DNA of 7,859 nucleotides from Nocardioidaceae bacterium. GTDB lineage: Bacteria > Actinomycetota > Actinomycetes > Propionibacteriales > Nocardioidaceae. A program made the translations under genes and the position numbers. The stretch is taken from positions 1 to 7,859 of the forward strand of contig JACCSH010000129.1 in NCBI GenBank assembly GCA_013813125.1, read 5' to 3'. The notes below the pieces were generated by a model. The model saw nothing but the letters and a program-made list of their open reading frames with translations, was not told the DNA's origin and did no database searches. Positions 1 through 6,459 of the stretch are shown piece after piece (the first letter of the stretch is position 1; every line of letters starts with the position of its first letter).

Positions 1-1341
1 GCGAGCGTCGGAGGCCATGTCGTCGAGCGCAAGCGCAAGGTTCTCGCGAACGCTACCGACGAAGACATGGTGCTCCTGGGTCACGAGCGCTACGTGCCCC
101 CGCAAGTCGTCGAGCGGCAGCTCTGTCATTGCTACGTTTCCCACCGTGACCGATCCGGCTCGAGGTGGGTGTATGCCGGCCAGGAGGCGCCCCAGGGTCG
201 ACTTGCCGGCGCCTGACGGACCCACCATCGCGACGCGTTCGCCGGGCGCGACATGCAGGTCCACCCCGTGCAGCACGTCCTTGTCGTCGACATACGCGAA
301 TCGGACCTCAGCCGCGTCAATGTGCTCGTGATCTGGGGTGCGTCCACTGACGCTGCGGTCGTCGGGCACGTAGGCCACCCCGAGCAGACGCGCCAAGGAG
401 GTGGCACCGAGCTGGAGCTCGTCGAGCCAGGAGATGAGCCTGTCCACGGGGTCGATCAGAGCCTGGACGTAGAGGGTCGCGGCGGTGACGTCTCCGAGCG
501 AGGCTTGCCCCTGCGTGTGCAGCCAGCCACCAAACAGCAGCGTGACGACGGTGGGGATGAGATAGCCGATCTCGACCGCAGGAAACCAGACCGAGCGCAA
601 GAAGAGCGTGTAGCGCTCGGCCGCGTACGACTCCGCGATGTCGGCATCGATCCCGTCCAGGCGGCGTTGCTCGAGCCCAAGTGCTTCGACGGTGCGGGCA
701 CCCTCGGTCGTCTCGGCCAGACTCGCGTTGATGGCAGCGTAGGACGCCGACTCGCGGAGGTAGCCGTCCTTGGCGCGCTTGAGGTACCACCTGGTCGCGA
801 TGTACAGCGCCGGCACCCCGAGCACCAGCGGAACCAGCACCCAGACTCCCACCAGCAGACACGCGATGACGGTGAAGATCGTCGTGACCAGGGCGATGAT
901 CGTCTCTGGTACGGCGAAGCGAACCGACCACCCCAGCTGGTCGACGTCGCGTGACGTGCGGGTTAGCAAGTCGCCCGTCCCGGCCTTTTCGACCGTGCCG
1001 ATGGGCAGCGCCAACGACTGTTCGACGAAGTTCTCGCGAAGCTCGGCCAACACCTTCTCGCCGAGTGTGGCGGACGCGAAACGCGCATACCGAGTCAGCA
1101 CCGTCTGGGCGAGCAGGAACACCGCGATCGCGAGAATCGTCTTGTCGACGGTGGAGAGCGTGGTGCCCGTTGAGACCTTGCCGACCAAATCACCGATCAA
1201 GCGGGGCGCGGCCAGGCCGGCAAGCGCGGCCAGCACGTGCAAGGACACGGCTCTTGTGAGCTCGCGCGGATGCTGTCGGGCGAGCCGAGCGGCATACCGC
1301 CGAACCTGCTTGGCGTCGGCGATCGGGAGGAGCACTCTCAT
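1..1341 (-). CDS. ABC exporter half-transporter, canonical NBD partner (C-terminus cut off by window edge)
   Basis: This is a membrane exporter subunit with a fused transmembrane domain and ATPase domain. 447 residues are visible and the gene continues beyond position 1. It starts at ATG 1341-1339, overlapping the TGA of the upstream ABC gene by 4 bp (ATGA), which implies translational coupling. Residues about 30-310 form the exporter membrane domain, with hydrophobic segments near 31-50, 68-84, 147-180 and 255-273. The NBD begins near 340. It has an aromatic A-loop (RFAYVDDKDVL, Y350), a perfect Walker A GPSGAGKST (374-382) and a Q-loop TQEHHVF (Q422). The signature, Walker B and H-loop would lie outside the window. 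Heterodimeric exporters of this type move drugs, lipids, peptides or siderophores; the substrate cannot be read from sequence. The NBD motifs make the family assignment firm. The gene is broken only by the window edge, with no internal stop or frameshift seen. Confidence 0.93.
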   Translation of the reverse strand, partial: MRVLLPIADAKQVRRYAARLARQHPRELTRAVSLHVLAALAGLAAPRLIGDLVGKVSTGTTLSTVDKTILAIAVFLLAQTVLTRYARFASATLGEKVLAELRENFVEQSLALPIGTVEKAGTGDLLTRTSRDVDQLGWSVRFAVPETIIALVTTIFTVIACLLVGVWVLVPLVLGVPALYIATRWYLKRAKDGYLRESASYAAINASLAETTEGARTVEALGLEQRRLDGIDADIAESYAAERYTLFLRSVWFPAVEIGYLIPTVVTLLFGGWLHTQGQASLGDVTAATLYVQALIDPVDRLISWLDELQLGATSLARLLGVAYVPDDRSVSGRTPDHEHIDAAEVRFAYVDDKDVLHGVDLHVAPGERVAMVGPSGAGKSTLGRLLAGIHPPRAGSVTVGNVAMTELPLDDLRGHVALVTQEHHVFVGSVRENLALALDDMASDAR

Positions 1342-3038
1342 TCGTCTTCTCCTCTCGCCACGATTCGCCGGTAGCGCGGGTCGTCCAGCAGTGTCCGGTG
1401 GTGGCCGACGGCCACGACCCGGCCGTGTTCGAGCAGCGCCACCTCGTCAGCGCGGTCGAGCAGCAGGGGGCTCGCTGTTGTGATGACCGTGGTGCGCCCG
1501 GCGCGATGCGCGTGTAGTCGGTCTGCAATCCGGGCCTCGGTGTGTGCGTCGACTGCTGACGTGGGCTCGACCAGCACCAAAATGTCGGGCTCGGCCGCCA
1601 GGGCACGGGCGAGCACCAGGCGCTGTCGCTGTCCGCCGGAGAAGGCACGACCGCGTTCTTCGACCTCGGTGTCCAAGCCGTCCTCGAAGGTGTCGAGGAC
1701 GTCGTCAGCTGAGGCGGCGGTGATGGCGGCGAATAGGTCGGTCTCGGTCGCTGTGTTGCGGATATCGAGCTCGTCTCGTAGCCGACCGCTGAAGAGTGTG
1801 GCGTGAGCGTCGCTGACCAGGATCGCTCGTCGTACCCACTGGCGCTGCAGATCGGCCAGCGGCACGCCATCAAGTTCGACGGTGCCAGCGGAGAACCTTC
1901 CGAGTCGGTCGGCCAGAGCGGCGGAGTCCTCAGGCGCCTCTGACACCACCGCCGTCATCCGACCCGGCCGGATGCGCAGACCCGACGCCCTGTCGACCAA
2001 TTCACCGGTCGCGGACGCGTTCCCTGGTTCGCTGCGATCTTGCACGTCGGGGTCTACCGACAGCACCCGGCAGATCCGGCGAGCGGCGACCAGGCCCCGA
2101 ATCAGCTTGTTGGCCACCTCGGTGCCGGTACGCAACGGGATCATCAAGAAAGCCGAGTAGCCGTAGAACGCAACCAGCTCACCGGTGGAGATCGTGCCCT
2201 GCACCGCGAACCGAGCACCCAGCCACACCACTACGACGATGAAGATCCCGGGCAAGAAGATCTGGAGCGCATCCAGCACGGACTGGAGGACCGCCACCTT
2301 CACACCTGCGGCGCGCACACGCTGCGACTCAGCCTGGTAGCGCCGGTGGAAGACTTCTTCACCACCGATGCCGCGCAAGACCCGCAGGCCACCCACGATG
2401 TCAGAGGCCAAGGTGTTGAGTTCGCCCATCATCTCCCGTTGGGCCAGGTTGCGTTTCTGCAGCGGTTTGAGCAACGGGCCGAGCAGGAGCAGCAGGCTCG
2501 GTACACCGATCAGCACAACAAGTCCGAGCGTCACCGAGCTGGTAAGCAAGATGGCGGCGACGACGAAGAAAGAGACGAGGGCACCGACTCCACGTCCCAT
2601 GATCTCCAGCGCATTCCCGACGTGGGCCAGGTCAGAGGACCCGATCGACACGACCTCACCGGTCGAGATGCGCTTGGTCACTGTGGCGCCGAGACGCACC
2701 ACGTGCCGGGAGACGACCTGCACGGTGCGGTACGCCGCAGTGAGCCAGTTGGCTACCGCGAAACGATGCCGCAGGATGCCCCCTGCGGCCTGTACAACGC
2801 CTACAGCCAAGAGGACGGCCGACCAGAACCACAGCCGTTCCAGATCCTTTGCCTCTACGCCCTCGTCGATCGCCCTGCCGATGACCGCGGGCATGACGGA
2901 CTGGGCGACCATCCAGACGATTCCGAAGAAGATGCCGCCGAGCATCGTCTGCCATTGACCCTTCGCCACCCACCACAGGTACCGGAGAGGTGAACGCGCG
3001 TCCGGGACTCCGGGGTTGTCAAGGGGAAGTTGGCGCAT
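1338..3038 (-). CDS. ABC exporter half-transporter with degenerate nucleotide-binding domain
   Basis: 566 residues, the usual size for a fused exporter half. Residues 20-320 form the membrane domain, with hydrophobic segments near 32-51, 71-87, 151-190 and 261-300. The NBD occupies about 345-566. Its ATP-binding motifs are eroded. The Walker A position reads VVSEAPEDSAAL (364-375) with no GxGKS/T. The Q-loop position has Asp (SDAH, D410). Walker B is ILVLVE (486-491), with Val490 where Asp is expected but Glu491 kept. The H-loop has Ala522 (ITTASPLLL). The signature FSGGQRQRL (466-474) and D-loop SAVD (494-497) are intact. This is the pattern of the non-catalytic half of an asymmetric heterodimer, whose signature completes the partner's ATP site. 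I recall similar LVLVEPTSAVDAHTE proteins in other actinobacteria, so this is probably a family trait and not a decaying gene. The ATG at 3038 has AAGGAG only 2 nt upstream, which is unusually close, but no better in-frame start is seen. Confidence 0.93.
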   Translation of the reverse strand: MRQLPLDNPGVPDARSPLRYLWWVAKGQWQTMLGGIFFGIVWMVAQSVMPAVIGRAIDEGVEAKDLERLWFWSAVLLAVGVVQAAGGILRHRFAVANWLTAAYRTVQVVSRHVVRLGATVTKRISTGEVVSIGSSDLAHVGNALEIMGRGVGALVSFFVVAAILLTSSVTLGLVVLIGVPSLLLLLGPLLKPLQKRNLAQREMMGELNTLASDIVGGLRVLRGIGGEEVFHRRYQAESQRVRAAGVKVAVLQSVLDALQIFLPGIFIVVVVWLGARFAVQGTISTGELVAFYGYSAFLMIPLRTGTEVANKLIRGLVAARRICRVLSVDPDVQDRSEPGNASATGELVDRASGLRIRPGRMTAVVSEAPEDSAALADRLGRFSAGTVELDGVPLADLQRQWVRRAILVSDAHATLFSGRLRDELDIRNTATETDLFAAITAASADDVLDTFEDGLDTEVEERGRAFSGGQRQRLVLARALAAEPDILVLVEPTSAVDAHTEARIADRLHAHRAGRTTVITTASPLLLDRADEVALLEHGRVVAVGHHRTLLDDPRYRRIVARGEDE

Positions 3039-3071
3039 AACTCCTTCAACGGTAGAGAGATTCGGCTGTCC

Positions 3072-3092
3072 GAGCGAACCAATTAGTCGCTC
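3072..3092. promoter_or_regulatory. Candidate operator: inverted repeat between divergent ABC and GNAT genes
   Basis: GAGCGA (3072-3077) is matched by TCGCTC (3087-3092) around a 9-nt A/T-rich core. It lies in the 83-bp region between the ABC operon start (3038, minus) and the acetyltransferase start (3122, plus). Its place and 21-bp size suit a dimeric repressor controlling one or both operons. No regulator gene is visible in the window. The arms are only 6 bp, so chance is possible. Confidence 0.35.
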
Positions 3093-3106
3093 AACTCGAC
3101 TGGGCT

Positions 3107-3115
3107 TGCCAGAAT
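3107..3115 (+). promoter_or_regulatory. Candidate extended -10 promoter giving a leaderless acetyltransferase mRNA
   Basis: TGC-CAGAAT (TG at 3107-3108, hexamer 3110-3115) fits an extended -10 element. A start site 6-7 nt downstream would fall at 3121-3122, exactly on the ATG of the acetyltransferase gene. No Shine-Dalgarno sequence is well placed: only a G run directly touches the ATG. No convincing -35 is seen, as expected for an extended -10 promoter. Leaderless mRNAs are common in actinobacteria. This is inferred from spacing alone. Confidence 0.4.
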
Positions 3116-3121
3116 GGGGGG

Positions 3122-3409
3122 ATGGCTGAAGTCAAGGACAACCCAGAACAGTCGCAGTACGAGATCTATGTCGACGGTTCAAAAGTCGGGCTCATGAGCT
3201 ACCAGATCCGAGGCGACACCGTCACCACGCCGCACACCGAGATACACCCGAAGTACGGCGGCCAAGGGCTGGGTCAGCAACTCGTCAAGGAGGCACTCGA
3301 CCATATCCGCGACACGGGGATGTTCGTGCGACCCACTTGCCCGTTCGTTCGAGACTTCATCGACAACACCCCCGAGTACCAAGAGATGGTGAAGCAGGCC
3401 GAACGGTGA
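3122..3409 (+). CDS. Small GNAT-like N-acetyltransferase (COG2388 / Acetyltransf_CG type)
   Basis: 95 residues, the normal length for this minimal single-domain acetyltransferase family, which is much shorter than a classical GNAT. Visible family features are an N-terminal beta region (QYEIYVDGSKVGLMSYQIRG), HTEIHPKYGGQGLGQQLV at 38-55 as the acetyl-CoA pyrophosphate loop (Q48-G-L-G, where relatives usually have R-G-x-G), and the typical C-terminal PTCPFVRDFIDNTPEY block (71-86). Cys73 is the conserved cysteine of the CPF motif, proposed as catalytic in related proteins. The substrate is unknown for most members. ATG 3122 is preceded by a possible leaderless promoter. Its TGA overlaps the GTG of the next gene (GTGA), so the two are probably translated together. 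The family assignment is firm; the cellular role is open. Confidence 0.9.
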   Translation: MAEVKDNPEQSQYEIYVDGSKVGLMSYQIRGDTVTTPHTEIHPKYGGQGLGQQLVKEALDHIRDTGMFVRPTCPFVRDFIDNTPEYQEMVKQAER

Positions 3410-3747
3410 AGCTACTCCAAGACTCGCTGCTCTTTCTCCACCTGGTCGGCTTCGGCGCCTTGTTCGGGGGTGCGTTTGTCCAGCTCCGCGACAACGCCCG
3501 AGTCGTCAACGCGGCCATGCTCCATGGGGCGCTGGTTCAGGTGGTGAGCGGAATCCTGCTCGTCGGGGTGATCGAGGGCAACGGCGAAGAGATCAACCGC
3601 ACGAAGATCGCGGTCAAGTTCACGATCGCGTTGGTCGTGGCGCTTGTCTGCTGGGTCAACCGCCGGCGGCTCCGCCTGCCCAGCGGCCTCTTCTTCGCCG
3701 TCTTCGTGCTGACCGTGGCCAACGCCGCGGTCGCCGTCTTCTGGTAA
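3406..3747 (+). CDS. Small four-helix membrane protein, function unknown
   Basis: From GTG 3406 the product has 113 residues. This start gives a 4-bp GTGA overlap with the acetyltransferase stop. The longer reading from ATG 3337 adds 23 residues (MPVRSRLHRQHPRVPRDGEAG) that lie wholly inside the acetyltransferase gene and look like out-of-frame shadow sequence. Four hydrophobic segments are visible near residues 5-24, 36-55, 67-84 and 93-112. A short acidic loop (IEGNGEEINRTK, 56-67) and a basic loop (NRRRLRLP, 85-92) lie between segments 2-3 and 3-4. By the positive-inside rule the 85-92 loop is cytoplasmic. There are no obvious catalytic or metal-binding residues beyond His12 and His40 in or near the first two helices. 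It resembles the many uncharacterised small integral membrane proteins of actinobacteria. I do not recognise a function. Coupling to the acetyltransferase is the only contextual clue. Confidence 0.8.
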   Translation: MKLLQDSLLFLHLVGFGALFGGAFVQLRDNARVVNAAMLHGALVQVVSGILLVGVIEGNGEEINRTKIAVKFTIALVVALVCWVNRRRLRLPSGLFFAVFVLTVANAAVAVFW

Positions 3748-3791
3748 CCGATGTGGCGGAACAGCTGTCCTGACTTGAGCGGTCCGCGGAA

Positions 3792-6227
3792 TCAGAGCTT
3801 TTCGACGGGTGAGTAGCGCAAGAGGAGGCGTTTGACGCCACCTGAACCGAAATCAACCGCGGCAACCGCCTTGTCAGCAACCCCGTCGACCGTGACAACG
3901 GTGCCCAGGCCGAAAGAGTCATGCATGACTCGATCGCCCGGCGCGAGCAACGGCACCGGACGGGTTCCAGCCGTCGGTTTGGCCGGTGGTAAAGCGCGGC
4001 GGCGGGCGGCGACCGCGCTTGCTGCTGCTGAGATATAGCTGCCGCTATGACTGGCGTAGCGAGACGACGCCGAGGAACTGCCCCACTGTGACTGGGCAGC
4101 TTCGGTTCGACGCCAGTCGAGCAGCAGGTTGGGCAGCTCATCGAGGAAGCGCGAGGGGGGGTTGTGCTGGGGAGCGCCCCAGGCGGACCGAACCATCGCC
4201 CGGGAGAGATAGAGTCGCTGCTGAGCTCGCGTCAGACCAACGTACGCGAGCCGACGCTCCTCCTCCAGCTCGGCCTGGTCTCCGAGCGCCCGCGCGTGCG
4301 GGAAGACACCATCTTCAAGGCCGGTCAGGAACACGACCGGGAACTCCAGCCCTTTCGCGGTGTGCAGGGTCATCATCGTCACCACACCGCCGGCCTCGTC
4401 GGCATCGGGAATCTGGTCGGAGTCGGCCACCAGGGCGACCCGCTCGAGGAACTCGGCCAGGGTCGCGTCATCACGCTCGTCGGCGAACTCCCGGGCCACG
4501 GCCACGAGCTCCCCAAGGTTCTCCACCCTGGTTTCGTCTTGCGGGTCAGTCGACGCCTCGAGCTCAGCGAGATAGCCGGTCCGCGTCAGCACCGAGTCGA
4601 CGATGTCGTCGGGTCGGGCGTCGTCGCGCACCATCTGTTGCAGTGATGTGATGACGGCGACGAACGTCTCAATACACCGAAGAGACCGGCTGGAGATATC
4701 GGGTGCGTCTGCGGCGTTTTGGAGTGCTTGCCAGTATGACGTTCCGGCTCGCTGCGCCAGCACCTCGACGCACTGCTCAGTGCGCTCGCCAATTCCGCGC
4801 TTGGGCACGTTGAGGATGCGACGCAGCGACACGGTGTCATCGGGGTTGACGAGCAAGCGCAGGTAGGCGAGCACGTCGCGGACCTCACGGCGTTCGTAGA
4901 ATCGCACTCCGCCGACAACCTTGTATGGCAGACCGACTCGGATGAAGACCTCCTCGAACACACGGCTTTGGGCGTTGGTTCGGTAAAAGACGGCAACCTC
5001 GCTCGGCAAGGCGTCACCCTCGTCGGTCAGCCGGTCGATCTCCTCAACCACGAACTGGGCTTCGTCGTGCTCGTTATCTCCGACGTAGCCGACGATCAGC
5101 TCTCCGTCGCCGGCCTCGGACCACAAGTTCTTGGGTTTACGGCTCGCGTTGTGTGAGATGACGGCGTTCGCTGCGGTGAGGATGTTCTGCGTCGACCGGT
5201 AGTTCTGCTCGAGCAAGATCGTCTTGGCGTTGGGGAAGTCCTCCTCGAACTGCAAGATGTTTCGGATGTTTGCCCCCCTGAAGGCATAGATCGACTGGTC
5301 TGCATCACCGACGACCATCAACTCAGCCGGAGCCACGGCTGGCACCTTCGGATCTTCTCCAGCGGATGCAACGGCTCCCGCCTTGTCGCCAGTCGCCGTC
5401 CGCGCGGAGGCACCCGCACCGCACAGTTCGCGGATCAAGACGTACTGTGCGTGGTTCGTGTCTTGGTACTCGTCGACCAGGACATGCCGAAATCTGCGGC
5501 GGTAGGTCTCGCGGACCTCTGGGAACGACTGGAAGAGGGAAACGGTGGAAAAGATCAAATCATCGAAGTCGAGAGCGTTGGCTGCACGCAGGCGGGACTG
5601 ATACGCCGTATAGCACTCGGCAAACGTGCGCTCGAGATGGTTGTGCGCACGAGCGGCAGCCACCTCGGAGGCGAGCAGGTCGTTCTTTTGGTTGCTCACC
5701 CAGTTGAGCACGGCGCGAGGCGCGTATCGCTTGGGATCGAGGTCGAGGTCGCGGCACACGAGGCTCATCAATCGGCGGGAGTCAGCGTCGTCATAAATGG
5801 TGAAGTTGGCACCGAAGCCGAGTCGCGTGATCTCCTTGCGGAGAATTCGAACGCACGAGGAGTGGAAGGTCGACACCCACATGATCTTCACGCGGCCACC
5901 CACGAGTCCCTCGACTCGAGCGCGCATCTCGGCGGCGGCCTTGTTGGTGAAGGTAATGGCGAGAATGGAGCCTGGATGCACATTTCGCTCGGCCAATAGC
6001 CAAGCGATTCGCCGGGTGAGCACCCGCGTCTTGCCCGATCCCGCTCCAGCCACGACCAGCAAGGCTCCGCCTTGGTGCATCACGGCCGAGCGCTGCGAAG
6101 GATTCAGGTCCGCGAGCAGGTCGTCGTGGCTCAGGGCAGGGTGACGCCTGTCCCCTTCTGGGGTAGAGATCGGCGAGTCATCGGACCGAGACGAGGCCAA
6201 AGAGGGCAAGGAGAACAGCGATGACAT
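3792..6227 (-). CDS. pcrA: UvrD/PcrA-family ATP-dependent DNA helicase (UvrD1 type)
   Basis: 811 residues, a complete superfamily 1A 3'-5' DNA helicase acting in nucleotide excision repair, removal of recombination intermediates and transcription-coupled events. All motifs are present in order: Q motif LNPSQRSAV (41-49), I GAGSGKT (61-67), Ia ITFTNKAAAEM (91-101), Ic STFHSSC (119-125), II VDEYQDTN (251-258), III VVGDADQSIYAFRGA (305-319), IV EQNYRST (340-346), V MTLHTAKGLEFPVVF (619-633) and VI EERRLAYVGLTRAQQRL (656-672). Residues about 762-811 (GDRVMHDSFGLGTVV through KRLLLRYSPVEKL) are the Tudor-like tail that in PcrA/UvrD binds RNA polymerase. An Ala/Gly-rich insertion of about 31 residues (271-301) sits between motifs II and III. 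A Ser-rich linker (711-760) precedes the tail. The ATG at 6227 has only a weak GAAG upstream. The gene converges on the membrane-protein gene with 44 bp between stops. The family is certain; pcrA versus uvrD1 is a naming choice. Confidence 0.97.
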   Translation of the reverse strand: MSSLFSLPSLASSRSDDSPISTPEGDRRHPALSHDDLLADLNPSQRSAVMHQGGALLVVAGAGSGKTRVLTRRIAWLLAERNVHPGSILAITFTNKAAAEMRARVEGLVGGRVKIMWVSTFHSSCVRILRKEITRLGFGANFTIYDDADSRRLMSLVCRDLDLDPKRYAPRAVLNWVSNQKNDLLASEVAAARAHNHLERTFAECYTAYQSRLRAANALDFDDLIFSTVSLFQSFPEVRETYRRRFRHVLVDEYQDTNHAQYVLIRELCGAGASARTATGDKAGAVASAGEDPKVPAVAPAELMVVGDADQSIYAFRGANIRNILQFEEDFPNAKTILLEQNYRSTQNILTAANAVISHNASRKPKNLWSEAGDGELIVGYVGDNEHDEAQFVVEEIDRLTDEGDALPSEVAVFYRTNAQSRVFEEVFIRVGLPYKVVGGVRFYERREVRDVLAYLRLLVNPDDTVSLRRILNVPKRGIGERTEQCVEVLAQRAGTSYWQALQNAADAPDISSRSLRCIETFVAVITSLQQMVRDDARPDDIVDSVLTRTGYLAELEASTDPQDETRVENLGELVAVAREFADERDDATLAEFLERVALVADSDQIPDADEAGGVVTMMTLHTAKGLEFPVVFLTGLEDGVFPHARALGDQAELEEERRLAYVGLTRAQQRLYLSRAMVRSAWGAPQHNPPSRFLDELPNLLLDWRRTEAAQSQWGSSSASSRYASHSGSYISAAASAVAARRRALPPAKPTAGTRPVPLLAPGDRVMHDSFGLGTVVTVDGVADKAVAAVDFGSGGVKRLLLRYSPVEKL

Positions 6228-6237
6228 GTCGCTTCAC

Positions 6238-6243
6238 ATGCTA
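6238..6243 (-). promoter_or_regulatory. Candidate -10 element of the helicase gene
   Basis: On the minus strand TAGCAT fits the actinobacterial TAnnnT -10 pattern and ends 10 nt before the helicase ATG, so a transcript would have a leader of about 3 nt. This agrees with the lack of a good Shine-Dalgarno sequence there. No matching -35 hexamer is seen 16-18 bp upstream. A short dyad, CCGAC-AA-GTCGG (6254-6265, plus-strand reading), lies just upstream of the -10 and might act as an operator. Confidence 0.3.
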
Positions 6244-6312
6244 CGTGCAGGCACCGACAAGTCGGCTGAAGCTAACCGCAGCTGGCAAGGACAAGGCCAC
6301 AAGAGCGGGGCT

Positions 6313-6336
6313 GTTCACGCTTTCGTGCACGTGAAC
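6313..6336. repeat. Perfect 7-bp inverted repeat (GTTCACG / CGTGAAC)
   Basis: GTTCACG (6313-6319) and CGTGAAC (6330-6336) flank a 10-nt spacer. An alternative smaller hairpin, CACG-CTTT-CGTG, is nested inside it (6316-6327). A similar but bulged element, GTTCTCAC-GCAA-GTGAAC, lies at 6370-6387. The shared GTTC..CAC/GTGAAC arms suggest two copies of one binding site or RNA motif upstream of the helicase. Confidence 0.5.
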
Positions 6337-6396
6337 GGCTGGAAGGCGAAACGGACGGGAAGTGGTCGCGTTCTCACGCAAGTGAACGGTTATGGG

Positions 6397-6416
6397 GTCA
6401 GACGGGCGGGTCTGGC
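6397..6416. repeat. GC-rich inverted repeat
   Basis: GTCAGAC (6397-6403) can pair with GTCTGGC (6410-6416) around a 6-nt GGGCGG spacer. One pair is a T/G mismatch (a wobble pair in RNA), giving a 7-bp stem. It lies between the terminator-like hairpin after the M23 gene and the GTGAAC repeats. There is no T tract on either side. Confidence 0.35.
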
Positions 6417-6421
6417 GGGGC

Positions 6422-6440
6422 CGAACCTGGCAGCGGTTCG
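6422..6440 (-). terminator. Possible terminator hairpin after the M23 peptidase gene
   Basis: CGAACC (6422-6427) and GGTTCG (6435-6440) form a 6-bp stem with a 7-nt loop, starting about 20 nt after the M23 stop codon on the minus strand. No U-rich tail follows. Actinobacterial terminators often lack one, but the stem is short, so the call is tentative. Confidence 0.35.
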
Positions 6441-6459
6441 CCTCGCCTCTCTGTCTCGC

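Larger units (their letters stand above)
6228..6459. other. 232-bp non-coding region between M23 and helicase genes, rich in inverted repeats
   Basis: No credible gene is seen. A plus-strand open frame crosses it but has no family features and runs antisense into the M23 gene. The region holds a run of potential hairpins (about 6313-6336, 6370-6389, 6397-6416, 6422-6440). It also holds an imperfect direct repeat: 6328-6359 and 6379-6410 agree at 22 of 32 positions, both starting CA-x-GTGAACGG. It must contain the 3' end of the M23 transcript and the helicase promoter, since both genes point left. The extra structure could be a terminator plus regulator sites, or a small structured RNA. Confidence 0.6.

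Noticed and set aside
253..954. Long plus-strand open frames (also near 770-1483 and 2040-2993) opposite the ABC genes.
   Set aside because: They are antisense shadows of strongly supported ABC transporter domains and show the low-complexity composition typical of such shadows.
1338..3038. The degenerate ABC gene as a pseudogene.
   Set aside because: The frame is intact over 566 codons, the signature and D-loop are preserved, codon bias is normal, and it is coupled to an intact partner. This fits a degenerate-site subunit better than decay.
3337..3405. Extended N-terminus of the membrane protein from ATG 3337.
   Set aside because: These 23 codons lie entirely within the acetyltransferase gene in another frame; the GTG at 3406 gives a standard 4-bp overlap and a membrane helix near the N-terminus.
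3748..3791. Possible bidirectional terminator between the convergent membrane-protein and helicase genes (GCGGA 3756-3760 with TCCGC 3783-3787, plus ACAGCTGT).
   Set aside because: The stem is only 5 bp around a long loop and there is no T tract on either strand. The gap must hold 3' ends, but this structure is too weak to call.
6422..6440. LexA/SOS box for the helicase (CGAAC...GTTCG).
   Set aside because: The spacing between GAAC and GTTC is 9 nt, while actinobacterial LexA boxes have 4. It is also far from the helicase start and close to the M23 stop.
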